Positions 49,650 through 60,969 of a stretch of 64,000 nt of DNA are shown piece by piece. The translations under genes and the position numbers were made by a program. Position 1 is the stretch's first letter, and every line of letters starts with the position of its first letter. The notes under the pieces are model-generated. The model was not told the origin of the DNA. It saw only the letters and a program-made list of their open reading frames with translations, and did not search any database. Source of the DNA: Saturnia japonica (lineage: Eukaryota; Arthropoda; Insecta; Lepidoptera; Saturniidae); the NCBI GenBank assembly GCA_033032175.1, contig CM065325.1, positions 1,082,930 through 1,146,929 on the forward strand, read 5' to 3'.

Positions 49650-51200
49650 CATGTGAGGATTTACACCGACCATAAACCCTTGGTTTATGCGTTCTCGCAG
49701 CGGCGAGAGAAGCTACCTCCAGCGCAGTTGAACCAGCTATCATTTATATCGCAATTCACGACTGACATCGTCCACATCAGCGGGAAGGAAAACGTGGTTG
49801 CAGACGCTACGTCTCGTGTCGACACCATTCGCCTCGGAGATAATTTTGATGAACTCGCCGAAGATCAGGCAGGAGACGAAGAGCTACGCAGAATGATGAG
49901 TGACTCGTCCCTCAAGCTGGACAAAGTTCTCGTCCCTGGGACAGACATTACCCTATATTGCGATACATCAACGACAAAACCACGGCCGTTCGTCACCCAA
50001 AAATTCCGTCGCGTGGTGTTTGATAGAATTCATAATTTAAGTCACCCAAGCGCAAGAAATTCCGCAAAACTGGTGTCTGACCGATTCGTGTGGCCCAATA
50101 TTAAAAAGGATTGTCGTAACTGGGCTCAGTCTTGCCTTGCTTGCCAACGTAGCAAGATTACCAGGCATACCAGCTCACCTCTTGGGACTTTTTCTACACC
50201 AACTAGACGATTCCGCCACGTGCACATAGACATTATTGGCCCACTCCCGTATAGTAAAGGATGCCATTACTGTCTAACAGCAGTCGATAGATTTTCTCGA
50301 TGGCCCGAAGCTTGGCCGATGGTTAGTATAACGGCGGAGGAAGTTGCTGAAACATTTTTCAGCGGCTGGATTGCACGATTTGGCGTTCCGGCCTTGGTCA
50401 CGACGGATCAGGGCCGGCAATTTGAATCCGGACTCTTTCAGGCTCTAATGCAGCTTTGTTCGTCAAAGCGCATTCGTACCACGAGTTACCACCCGTGTGC
50501 AAACGGGCTTGTCGAGCGGATGCATCGCCAACTGAAAACGGCCCTGATGTGCCACCAAGAAACTTGGTTCAAAGCTTTGCCAGTAGTACTTCTTGGCATG
50601 CGAGCCTCCCTGAAAGAAGATTTGCAATCCTCACCCGCCGAGCTTGTGTACGGGGAACCACTGTGCCTGCCCGGCGAATTTCTTTGTCCTGAAACTTCCA
50701 AATCCGACACAGACGTAACTAATCTCATTACTCAGTTGAGGCGTTTTATGACTCAACTGCAGCCTACTCCAGGATCACGGCACGGTAGAAAGCCTAATTT
50801 TGTCCATAAGGACTTGAAAACTACCAGCCACGTTTTCCTGCGGGACGATACTGTTCGTCCGCCACTGAAGCCTCCATACAAGGGACCTTTTAAGGTAATT
50901 TTTAGGAAGGATAAGACTATTACTATCAGGATGGGGGACAAGAACGTGCAGGTCAGTATTGACCGCGTTAAACCGGCGTACATCAACGGGGATGACGAGT
51001 CCCACAATTCACCCATGGCACGGGCTTCAGCTACGGTTCCAACCGCAACTTCCGCAGCCCCTTCCATGCCTATTTACCCTACTGGGACTACTACTCTTCC
51101 TCCTCCAGTATCAACCACTACTGCTACTCCACCCTCGAAATCTGAATATACCACACGTTCGGGTCGTACAGTACGATTTAAAACGCCTTTCAATATTTGA
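49650..51200 (+). pseudogene. pol: pol, second part: end of RNase H and integrase
   Basis: Continues in the same frame after the TAA. The RNase H tail (IYTDHKPLVYAF, ISGKENVVADATSR) comes first. Next is the integrase zinc domain (H-N-L-S-H ... C-L-A-C, about 50025-50145), then the catalytic D-D-E core: HIDIIGPL near 50228, TTDQGRQFE near 50405 and GLVERMHRQLK near 50515. A C-terminal SH3-like segment (YKGPFKVIFRKD) and a Pro/Thr-rich tail ending SGRTVRFKTPF complete it. No env follows. Integrase would join cDNA to host DNA; here it lies downstream of the premature stop. Confidence 0.92.
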
Positions 51201-51273
51201 ATGCTGTTGTAGTTTTTCACTTGTAGGAATATGCTTATTGTATGTTTTTTTTTTTAAGGGGTTATTTTTCTCC

Positions 51274-51285
51274 GTGGGGGGGTGG
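51274..51285 (+). promoter_or_regulatory. polypurine tract
   Basis: G-rich stretch GTGGGGGGGTGG directly before the 3' LTR, in the position of the plus-strand primer. Two T interruptions make it imperfect. Confidence 0.5.
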
Positions 51286-51515
51286 TGTGGCGGCAAGCCA
51301 GTTTTCTGAATGAGAGAGGTGACAACACCGGATAGACGAGGTGTCATAAAGAAAAAGGTTCTAAAAACTATTGTGTGTTCTTTATGACTACAGTTGTTAC
51401 TTAGCAACAGATTGTTATTAATTATTGATTAAAAGGTTCTAGTGTTATTTATTGTATTAATATAAAATTGTTATGTGTTCTCTGTTCGTGTTAATATAGA
51501 TTAAAAGGTACTACA
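51286..51515 (+). repeat. 3' LTR
   Basis: 230 bp, identical to the 5' LTR and followed by the second copy of the ACTT target duplication. Confidence 0.95.
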
Positions 51516-51802
51516 ACTTCATTTGAAGACGTTGTTGGCCTACCAGGGCTAGGCAAATCTTCCAGCATACCTCGATCTCTTTTAAACGCTTTGTACCACT
51601 CATAAGTACGTGTTTTTGATAAAGTCGATTCACGGTAAACCTTTTGTAACATTTTGAGTGTCTCTGAACACGAAATTCTTTTGGCGATAAAAATGTATGA
51701 CAAACTCTTTGTTCGATGTTTTTATCCATTATGAAATTCGCAATACACACTAGATATGATCTAACTAAAAACAGCACTGTATTCAATCTAAATGACAGAG
51801 GC
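51516..51802 (-). pseudogene. mariner transposase, N-terminal part (split by the LTR element)
   Basis: Start MDKNIEQR at 51729, then a frameshift near 51700 into ISCSETLKMLQK, SKTRTYEWYKAF and LPSPGRPTTSS, the first HTH and linker of the same mariner family. Joined conceptually across the LTR element, this is the missing front of the gene at 45025-45945. The weak outer match CTCTGTCAT near 51800 may be the other terminal repeat. Confidence 0.85.
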
Positions 51803-51804
51803 AA

Positions 51805-52930
51805 CTCAAACTCCGTGCCAAAATGAAAAACAGTTGTTCCAATATAACAAAAAAAAAAAAAAAATCATGTGTGCAATTCACACGTGGTAGAAGTGAAATC
51901 GTCAAATCTATGTTTTTTTATTCAGAAAAAGATCAAATACATACTAATTTAAAGTTTATGAAAATGTACATACAATCACTATTCACAATATCATTTTCAA
52001 TTGAGGCCCATGGGAATATCATTTGAAAAAAGTACAAACGTGCCTTTTCCCAAGTTTTGTATTTCGCATGCTTGCACAAATACGTATGAATATACGTACA
52101 CCGCTAAGCTCCAAGCAAACTCCCACTATGTCTAAACGAATATAAGAAACACTGTATAATGCTTCCTATCTCATTATAAATATGATAAAATATATGAGGA
52201 CACAATTTCACACACGGCCATTTAATTCCAAACTTAGCAAAGCTTAACAGCTGATATATAGATATTTAACGCCCAGACACACAACTGACATTTATGCTCA
52301 TCACACAAAAGTCAGTCATAGGCGGGGATCGAACCCGCGACTTCTCGGCTCAATGGTGGCGTTTACTACCACTGCGCCACGAGGCCTGTCTCCCACGTTA
52401 AATCTTATGAATATATGTGTCTCTTTTTGCTGTCGGTTTTTCGTTTAATCGACTTCACTTTAAAAAATAAATAATTTGGAACCATAAACAAATTATCTAT
52501 TCCCGATACTTTTTTGACTTAATATATACATAATATTAAAATAAATAAAAGTATTTTTGAATTGTTTAAAGGAATCGATTTAGATTTAAATGAATGATGT
52601 CATTAGGATCTATAATAAGAGCTTTATAAGTGTTTGATATTTTTGTATGATCGACACATTCTTGTTATTGGACAGTTGAAAGAGACATTGTTTTTATAAA
52701 ACAGGACATGAAATAATTTTGAGCTTCTACTACGGATTTTGATGTTGAAGCCCACCATGCTCAGAAGTTGTGGACAGTCTATAGTAGAATGTATTATTTT
52801 ATGCAGGTAAATTAATTCACTTGCTTGCCTTCTACTAGAAAGAGAGAGAGAGAGGAGATTTGAAATGTTTTAAGATTTAAAATTTTAGATTTGAGAGATC
52901 GAAATGATAGAATTAATGAATAAATACATT
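51805..52930. other. no gene apart from SINE S1
   Basis: AT-rich, with a short GA microsatellite at 52842-52856. Confidence 0.5.
52165..52388 (-). mobile_element. tRNA-derived SINE, family S1
   Basis: Minus-strand copy with intact boxes: GCGCAGTGGTAGTAAACGCC (A box) and CGGGTTCGATCCCCGCC (B box, near 52324-52336). Better preserved than the copy at 23719. Confidence 0.8.
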
Positions 52931-52931
52931 T

Positions 52932-52937
52932 TTTATT
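52932..52937 (-). promoter_or_regulatory. possible LipC polyadenylation signal
   Basis: AATAAA on the minus strand, about 135 bases past the LipC stop at 53072. Position fits a short 3' UTR, but the sequence is AT-rich and chance matches are common. Confidence 0.3.
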
Positions 52938-53071
52938 TTCTTATAAAATTATAATTGCAACATTCATTCGATATATTATAGATTATAGATCATTTAAAAT
53001 ATAAAACAGAATCAATTAGTATAAATCAATTGAACTCATTTGGACTAGTTTTTAATTCTGTTATTAACACC

Positions 53072-56000
53072 TTAAACCGGTACTGGATACCTAAATGTCA
53101 TAGGTTCAGTTTCGACATCTTCGAAATATTTAGGGTTACATTTTGAATTATTATTTTGAATTAATCTCGTTGGATCAACACCGATTTTACTTAGCGATTT
53201 TATTGCTAACTCCTTTGATACGGTGTTCAAGTTATGGTCTCTTGATAAAATCCATATGTAAACTGTAAACAAAAAATACAATTGATTTATTTTAATGTTT
53301 TAAATAACTAGCAAATCGCCCCGGCTACGCACGGGTAGCAGAGCTATATGTCTACATTAAAAGAGGATTAATTACGTAATATTAGCGGTCGCCCAATGAT
53401 GGAAATTCGATCAGCGGCTTTTTAATCATAGACTATTTTCTGTTTGACAATTGCAGTATGAACCTAAACAATGAATATTATATCATTTGCTGACACTTTT
53501 CATTGAGTGACAGTGTCAATATTTTGGGGGGTCTAAGTTCAATGGCACTGGTCCGCTTAGGATTCGCGGTATTAATTAATTAAATTTAATATATTAGTAA
53601 CAGATATTATAGATAAATTTTAGCTTTCTGCAGTCTTTATTGCATTCCTTCTTTATATAAACTTTAACCATGCCAAATCTCACAGTCTTCCGTGCACGCA
53701 ATACGCTTAAAAACGGTTATAAAGTTTTTGCTTCACGTATTATTATAATGATGATGATATATAGCTATATTGCTTTACGCGGTGCACACCGACAAAACTA
53801 CTAGTCGGCACTTTTTTCCGACATCTTTGAAAATCATCGTCATATTTCAGCCAATTTATACAAAATCTTGATGAATTTTAAACCTAAACCTTCCTCGCGA
53901 ATCTCTCCGGTTAATTTATGAAAATCCGTTCGGTAGTTTTTGAGTTTTTTTTGAAATATATATTAAACAATAATATTCACCTTGCCAATTTCAGCTAAAG
54001 CCACTAAGTCTAATATTTAAATATGTATGAAAATCTTTTAGGTTTAACTCTGATGTGGCTAATGTATCCTATTTTATCAGTGATCGTGCTCTCACAATGT
54101 GTCCGCGTTAGGATATCATCTACATAATTATAAATGGTCTATTTTTCAGTTCATCTCGTTTCGTATCAAATTATCGCCTTTTGCCTATTTTCAAAATCAT
54201 TAACGTTACGTTACGTAACGTTACGCTTGACCAAACCTGAAGAGTTGAACTATATAGAGGCTCATTGCAGTTTTCTGCAAACGCCTCCCAACAAGAGGTC
54301 TTATTGTTGCATTGCTTCATATGCCTCTTTTGAACATACTTGTATCTAAGGAATTGGCCACCACATTTTTGCTTACCTTCCTGGAGTTCATAGTAGAACA
54401 TCCGCTTTACGACTCTCTCGTCGGGAATCAGGAGCAAGTGTCCTTACTAAAGTAACTGGCGACGCATCAGATAAGTTTCCATTCCGCAAACATTAACTCA
54501 CCAAAACAGGTATAAAGTTTTTGCTTCACGTCTGATTATAATGATGATGACCATAGCTCTATTGCTTTACGCGGTCACACCAATCAAAACTACTAGTCGG
54601 TACTTTTTCCGACCTCTATTAAAATCAATCATATTTCATCTATTTATACAAAATCTTGATGAATTTTAAACCTAAGTTCCTCGCGAATCTTTCGGTTAAT
54701 TGAATAAAATCCGTTCAAGTAGTTTTGGTTTTTTTTAAATATATATTAGCAACTTTAATATTCACCTTGCCAATTTCATGTAAAGCGAGTAATTCTAATA
54801 TTTAACCTATGTATTAACATCTTTTAGGTTTAACATGGTGTGGCTAATGTTTTCATTTTATCAGTTTCGTTCTCACAATTTGTCCGTTTTAGGATATCAT
54901 CTACATAATTATAAATGGTCTATTTTTAAGGTCATCTCGTTTCGTATCAAATTATCGCCTTTTGCCTATTTTCAAAATCATTAACGTTACGTTACGTAAC
55001 GTTACGCTTGACAGAGACGCCTGGGCAAGTTAGTTTAAAATTGATTGAAAGTTACAGAAAAACAAGAAAGCGAGCGTATTAACAATTATGTTTGACGAAT
55101 GCACATGATTAGAGGGTTGCCTATCAAATAATCTCAAAGTCAGTAAATAAAACGACTATCTGACAAATACACTTACTGAAGTGTTTGTTGATAAGCGGAC
55201 TGTACTGGCAAGTGTAAATGGTTGCATAATAGTTGTAGTTTGTTGCCAGCACTCTAAATGGATAGCTCCTTATTTGAACTGTAAATAAATAAATAAACTC
55301 ACATTTTTTTTGGTTTCATTGATGAATAATATACGATAACAATAAAAATAAACGAAGAATAATCAACAAAAGAACAAAAAATATCCATACAATTTCAGAA
55401 CTAAACATACATAAATAGTAAACACATACTTGTACACTCAAGAATGCGCTCAGAGATATTGATGTATTTATTCAAAATCATACATATTATTCACTCAACC
55501 ATACACATACACTACTAATAAGCACTTTTATTGGCAAGATAATAATGTCTTAGAAAATACAGCTGAAGTAAATTTCATTATGATATTTGTGAGATTAAAA
55601 TTTCGTGGGGGTGATCATTTTAAATCGTACATATTTATATATTTAACTATGGGTGTTGGCATCTGTGGAAATTTGAAAATTGGTTGGCATCTGGAGGAAC
55701 CAATATCACCGACATAAGCCTCAGACTTGCTAGACATAAGTGGTAGTGGATAGGGCATATCGCTCGTAAAATGGTACAGCCGATGGGGCCGAAAACTTTT
55801 CAAGTAGCGATTACATACTGGAAGAATTTGTCTGTGATATGACGTACCATAACGCCTGTATCCCCAAAGGGTTAGGCAAATATGTACTAATGTACACCCA
55901 TAGTTCGCCGTGTATGTTTTTAGATCCCATGTAAAAGGAGGCGAGCCTATTGCTATTAATTGGGCACACAGCCAATCTCCAAGCTGCTACTGAGAATTTA

Positions 56001-58283
56001 ATAGAAAAATCCAATAACACTTTGCTCGACTTGGGAATCGAATTCAGGACGTTGATCATAGCAGTCACGCTTACCACGACTAAGCTAATAAGGCAAGTTC
56101 ATTTGACTTGAAATATAAGAAACGCATATCTATTGTTTAATTGTGTAAATTATCATCAAATAACTGTAATTTTAAATTAAAAACAGCTAATTTCAAAGTA
56201 TAATAATGCTTATAAAATATTTTTACTAACAGCAAGTTGTTCCTAATTTGAAAAAAAATCTAATCTGAAACTTTTTTTCAAACAACAAAAAGATGGCAAC
56301 AAAATAAAAATCTGGTTTGTCAGTAGTATTTTTTTAATCAAAAAGAAGCATCATTCAAATAAAGAAAAAAAAAAAACAGAAAAAATTAGCAATTCTTAAA
56401 GTACTCACGTCTTCTTAGGAGCATCACTGAAAACAAATGACGCATTTAAATTGGCAGCGTCTTCGATCTTAATCGGTATCTCCAGCTTACCCATACTATA
56501 TCTATGAAAAATCCCTCTGTCAATCCTCGACTGGTTCAGATAAATTCCTGTTGGTTTAGTCACCAACTCGATAGTAGAACAGTTATTCTTCTGGAGCCCA
56601 TCGCTGGAGTAATGGTAAACTTGATACCATTTTCCAAAGAACTGAAAAATAGATAGGTTTAGTGAAAGAAATGATTTGGAGTTATAATAATATTTATATG
56701 AAACGTTTGAACTTTGTCACCGCCTACCAAAAACTGGTTTCGGATAAGATTGTCGCCTTGTTTGGGATCAGGTATGCTCATGACGATGAGTCGCAGTGAA
56801 TGCTTAATATCATCCTCTTTTATTTCCTTTACAATAAAAATACCTTATACACCAAAACGATGTGTTCAGCACCTTACACAAGATTATTTTTTTTATGATA
56901 AAAAGGGGACAAACGGCCAGGTGGCGCACTTGATGGAAAGTGATCACCGCCGCCCACAAACATCCGTAACACCTGAGGGCTCGCAGATGCGTTGCCGGCC
57001 TTTTAGGGAAGATTAAGCTCTTTTCTTGAAGGTCACCAGGTCATAACGGCTCTGAAAGACCCCAGGTGAGACAGCTTGTTCCACAAAGTGGTTGTGCGAG
57101 GATAGAAGTTAAACTTCTTAAATTAGATCATATATAGGTCTCTTTCTCGTTCTCCCCACGTTATATCTTTCTTCTCTCTCATGTAACGAAATGTCCCTAA
57201 ATGTGACGCGTCCTTGAAATTTTACTCTTGATTCACTAGTTTTACTACAAAAATTGAATTTATAAATTCCAACTTTACTGTAGCTTTTGAGAATTTTGGT
57301 ATGTCAATAAATTTTATCAATCTTGTAATGTTTCATTGGCAAATACATATGTCAAACTATTCAAAGACTCAAATAGAATTATTATTAAACTCAATAAACT
57401 AAAACTTCAAGCCCAATAAAATCACGAAGATTGTTCACATAACGAAAATCCATCACAGTATCTCGCTTTGGAGCGACGCATTTTCATGTTCAGTATTATT
57501 CATCTACCTAAAGGCTGTTACCATGTTTTTTTTAATATTGGCCGCACTGTTCCTGATGGTGAGCATAGTGCAATCAAAAACGACGCCGTTTACCGAGAGA
57601 TCGACAATACATCACCAGTCGTCACTATCATGCTAGCCTGCGTAAATGTCTCTTTACATCACTCTTAAAGGGCCCGATGGCGTATGGTTGCCTTTCCACT
57701 CAAGCGGAGCGGAGCGGAGCTATGCAAACTTCGCCTAATAGACTTGATAGAAATGTAGTGATGCAATTCTATTGGCTGAAATTTTCTAAAGATGCAATTC
57801 TATTGGTTGAAATTTGCACAGCTCTGCTCCACTCCGCTTAAGTGGTCAGGCAGTCTAACGATGGAACATATTGGTACGGTGACGATTTACAATGCAAACA
57901 CAAACTGCTTGGTTTATGTTCAAATGGATATTAACGTAAAACTGTTGATAGCTCTGAAGTTCAGCAAATGCTCCTTTATGGAAGGATAAAGAAGGAATTA
58001 GATGTATGAATTAGGATTTAGAACTGTTACGCTGGTATGTCGATAACCTAACCGTTCTAGACGGCCACGGATTCTCCAACTGTACTTTACCATCAGATAA
58101 AATTCAATATCTTTTCAAAACTTGTATAGCAAAAATAAAGTAATAGAGAAGCCATGCTATACTACCTACATCGGCCAACCTAAATTCTTCTTGAACTTTC
58201 ACATTCTCAGGACACTTTCCGGGTAAAGTAAAATAACAGTAAACATTAAACACACACATTAAAAATAATAATATCTTGATCAT
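53072..58283 (-). CDS. LipC: secreted lipocalin, four exons
   Basis: Exons (minus strand): 58283-58170, 56641-56409, 55268-55177, 53262-53072; 630 nt gives 209 aa. Residues 1-16 are a signal peptide (MIKILLFLMCVFNVYC). G41-K-W43 (FFGKWYQV) opens exon 2, T125-N-Y127 and C136 (ATNYNYYATIYTC) lie in exon 3, and W150-I-L-S-R154 opens exon 4. The frame works only if intron 2 ends at the AG at 55270-55269, ten bases beyond the stronger-looking CAG at 55281-55279. Exon 2 ends in phase 2, where LipA and LipB end in phase 1, so the exon-intron border has changed in this copy (see findings). A TATA box lies at 58342-58348, about 60 bp before the ATG; an AATAAA on this strand lies at 52932-52937. LipC is head-to-head with LipD. 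Introns contain a SINE, a MITE copy and a local duplication. Exons 1, 2 and 4 are firm; the exon 3 acceptor is inferred. Confidence 0.85.
53494..53745. mobile_element. MITE family M1, one-ended copy in LipC intron 3
   Basis: Interior and CTTCCGTGCACGCAATACGC end as in 20991; leads directly into the duplicated block at 53716. Confidence 0.7.
53716..55012. repeat. local direct duplication, about 500-bp arms, 781-bp offset
   Basis: 53716-54228 and 54500-55012 are diverged copies in the same orientation. Anchors: ATTTATACAAAATCTTGATG, GGATATCATCTACATAATTA, and the palindrome ACGTTACGTAACGT at both 3' ends (TAACGTTACG starts at 54201 and 54982). A LINE fragment lies between them. Within LipC intron 3. 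Confidence 0.85.
54230..54437 (-). pseudogene. LINE endonuclease-RT C-terminal fragment
   Basis: The minus strand reads LLIPDERVVKRMFYYELQEG and KYVQKRHMKQCN, then CWEAFAENC. This is the tail of RT proteins with the D-[DE]-R-x3-K-x-[ML]-x-Y-x-E-L motif. It lies between the two arms of the duplication in LipC intron 3. Confidence 0.6.
55845..56095 (-). mobile_element. tRNA-derived SINE, family S2 (copy 3)
   Basis: More diverged copy, same order of blocks. In LipC intron 2. Confidence 0.8.
56880..57110. mobile_element. LINE 3' fragment, family 3
   Basis: The blocks GATCACCGCCGCCCAC and GCGTTGCCGGCCTTTTAGGG and the CCACAAAGTGGTTGTGCG end resemble a widespread lepidopteran retroposon tail. In LipC intron 1. 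No RT domain is left. Confidence 0.5.
57535..57960 (-). mobile_element. LINE 3' tail, family 1, interrupted by a MITE
   Basis: 57535-57685 and, more weakly, 57880-57960 resemble the family 1 tail. The gap holds the small MITE at 57692-57846. In LipC intron 1. Confidence 0.55.
57692..57846. mobile_element. small MITE, family M2
   Basis: About 155 bp bounded by CCACTCAAGCGGAGCGGAGC and its inverted partner CTCCACTCCGCTTAAGTGG. Two internal copies of GATGCAATTCTATTGG. Inserted in a LINE tail. Confidence 0.7.
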
Positions 58284-58341
58284 TTTCTCAAAACTGTACA
58301 CACCACGTACAATAACGAAAACAAAACAGCATTCCGCGTGA

Positions 58342-58348
58342 CTTTATA
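58342..58348 (-). promoter_or_regulatory. LipC TATA box
   Basis: TATAAAG on the minus strand, 59 bases upstream of the LipC ATG. Implied start site near 58317, leader about 35 nt. No clear initiator was seen. Confidence 0.5.
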
Positions 58349-58431
58349 ATATTTACTTATTTTTATCAACAATAAGTTATCGAGTAAGGTCAAACTATTT
58401 ATTCTTTATAATTAAAAGATAACCATACATG

Positions 58432-58675
58432 ACATCACATCTGTATCCCCGAAGGGCTAGGCAGAGGTGTACTAATGAACACCCACAGTTCCTTGTTTTT
58501 TAGGTCCCATGTAATAGGGGGCGAGCCTATTAACATGAATCGGCTACAAAGTCAAACTCTGAGTTGCTACTGAGAATTTCATACAAAAACCTAATAACAC
58601 TTTGCTCGACTTGGGAATTGAATCCAGGTCTTCGATCATAGCCGTCACGCTTACGACCACTAGGCTAATAGAAGC
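58432..58675 (-). mobile_element. tRNA-derived SINE, family S2 (copy 4)
   Basis: Copy upstream of the LipC promoter, with a small deletion in the body. Confidence 0.8.
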
Positions 58676-58767
58676 TATTGGTTAATGTTAATTTCGCAGT
58701 AGCCAATTAGTTTCTAGAAATTTAAATAAAAGACATTATTTAGGAAATATAATTATTTTATTCTGAG

Positions 58768-58990
58768 CTAGCTGTGCCCCAAGGTTTCACCCGTGTTAAT
58801 TTTATCCGACATACACCGCGCCGCCAACGCACCTGTGTAGTCTATCATAATTGTTCTTCTCGCAAGTACGAATAATTTTAATTTTTCATTATCTCCTAAA
58901 CTATGTGTGTTCTAAAATTTAACTTCATAAAATTGTATTTATGGTGAAGTAACTGTTGTTCGTAAGGATTAATATTCTATGTCTAAAAAT
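58768..58990 (-). mobile_element. Helitron-like fragment, family A end
   Basis: CTAGCTGTGCCCCAAGGTTT and CACCCGTGTTAATTTTATCC are the inverse of the 62160-62208 end. Confidence 0.5.
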
Positions 58991-59879
58991 AATGCTTATA
59001 AATTACTTTTTAATTTTCAAGAAATCTTTTCACAAAATACCTTATTATGGCCTATGTATAAGAGATAGGCATATGCTATCGCTGACTTTTAAAAACATTT
59101 ACTAAGTACCAATATAATTGTAGAATGTTGTATTTTCGTATCATTGATTACGCCAAGCGTACGCGGATAAAGTAGTTCGGGAGGGCCTTGACTTCCCACT
59201 TGCGTAACAAAAACCAATATTTGAGAATTATTTATTATTAAACTATCGGAGAATTTTAGCCTAATCTTAAAGAGCTTATAGTATTCCCCGAAAATATGTC
59301 TATCATATACAAAATTTTTTCGAATCGTATTATCACTTTATTATATTTGTAATAGATAAGTGCTATGCAGGCTTATGCAATCTTTTATCACTGCCACCAA
59401 TTAGTAATCTATTGTGATCATCCCACTCTACTAAAGTTTCCTAACTAGTTCTGTTTATATTTATTTATATTATTGTAACGAAGTTAAACCGAATGAAGTG
59501 TCTTACCCAACGACATCAAAAACAAAAAAACAAACACATACATTTATAGGATTTTGAAATAGACATAGGCGTTACTTTGTAGAAATCCATTGTAAATAAT
59601 TTATCCGAAATTTCTTTGCTACTTAGGCCTTAAAACTGATTATCAATTGTTCCGTCTTTCTGCAACAAAAAACGTATGTCATAAATTGTTATGATGAATC
59701 TTAAAATGTTAAATCTGGAACTAATCGAAAAAAAGGAGAAAAGTCAAATAATAATAATAAACAACTGCTACAGTTAACAGTTGCAGTTAATATTACTGTT
59801 AGTAATTACAAGTTAACAGCCACAAAACTACAATTGTATACGTTATTGTGAACAATACACATGTGCATAAAATTCTATA

Positions 59880-60480
59880 CAACTCTTGATGGTAAGAACA
59901 GTGCATTCTTCAAATAGCAGCGAACGTCGGTGATAGATTTCAGCTGCAATCATCACTGATAGTAATAACATTTGCCTGCATCCTCTCTATTTCAACCCGG
60001 CTACAAATGTACTTACTGCAACGACATCCTTGAGCCGTGCTATCATCTACTCAGCAATGAGTGCAACCGGAGACTAACATATAATTTATATGCTTAAGAA
60101 ACTGTATGGGGAAAATAAGGAACCTTGTAGAACTCCTGCATTAAATAGTAAGAGTTAACCCTATCAAAAGCTTTCGCTATGTTGAGGTGAAGTGTTACGG
60201 TCGGGCCTCGGCATATTTATCAATGGCCTCTATCAAGCGATGCAGTACTTTTGCTACAAGACCACCTGTTGATCGATTTAAACATATTTAATAAACTGTT
60301 CAAATCAAAAATAAATTTTGTAATTACATGTCAATCGCCTCTGTCAAGCGATGCAGTACTTTTGCCACAAGACCACCTGTTGATCGATTTAAACATATTT
60401 ATTAAACTGTTGAAATCAAGAATAAATTTTGCAATTACATATTCTTTCCTGTTTTATTATTAATGGCTTCATCGAAATCA
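59880..60480 (-). pseudogene. decayed LINE RT fragment with internal tandem duplication
   Basis: Short broken blocks on the minus strand (LIEAIDKYAEARP and others) look like RT. Within it 60222-60443 is two copies of a 111-bp unit with a few differences. Confidence 0.4.
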
Positions 60481-60969
60481 TTTTGTTATAGTATTTCAAG
60501 TAAATAATACTCACAAATGATACCTCTGGAAGATGGCCGCAATAAAATAATTGTACAACTGATATTTATCTATCTATTCATTATGTTTCACAAAGTTTAA
60601 ACTGAATTTAATACAGGCTAAATAATTAAAAAGGAAACAAAACACCCAAATGCAACAAAAACACTTGACCTTAAAATATTTTTCAAATTTTGCTTTTTAT
60701 TTCATTCTCAGACGTTGTACTTTTGCTTCTTTTTTTATTGGGTTTTTCCGCCAGCAAAATTACATTTACAATTGTACAATAAAAAAGTACAGCCAATTAT
60801 AGGTTGCCCCTACTTACTAATTTTTAACGTCATTATCTAATTATTGCGGTCTCACATGTTTCATATTCAGATCTTCAAATTACATACTACCTTAGCTTTT
60901 AAATTTTGTCTTACGTAAATGTTAAACAATATCTATATCTTGAAAATGCCCATTTACCTTCGAGATGTT

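Larger units (their letters stand above)
45946..51515 (+). mobile_element. Ty3/gypsy LTR retrotransposon, CsRn1/Kabuki-like clade
   Basis: A 5,570-bp element with two 230-bp LTRs that I find identical base by base, starting TGTGG and ending CTACA. The flanks carry a 4-bp duplication, ACTT (45942-45945 and 51516-51519). The primer site fits tRNA-Trp and the Gag knuckle is C-x2-H-x9-C-x3-C, both known marks of the CsRn1 clade (Clonorchis CsRn1, Bombyx Kabuki). Order: LTR, about 1 kb leader, gag, pol (protease, RT, RNase H, integrase), LTR; no env. It was inserted into a mariner transposase gene lying in the opposite orientation. Identical LTRs imply a recent insertion, yet gag has a frameshift and pol an in-frame TAA, so this copy is probably not autonomous. 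Confidence 0.95.

Noticed and set aside
47325..51407. Several long antisense and off-frame ORFs in the LTR element
   Set aside because: They overlap gag and pol in other frames and have no independent motifs; shadows of the GC-richer coding strand.
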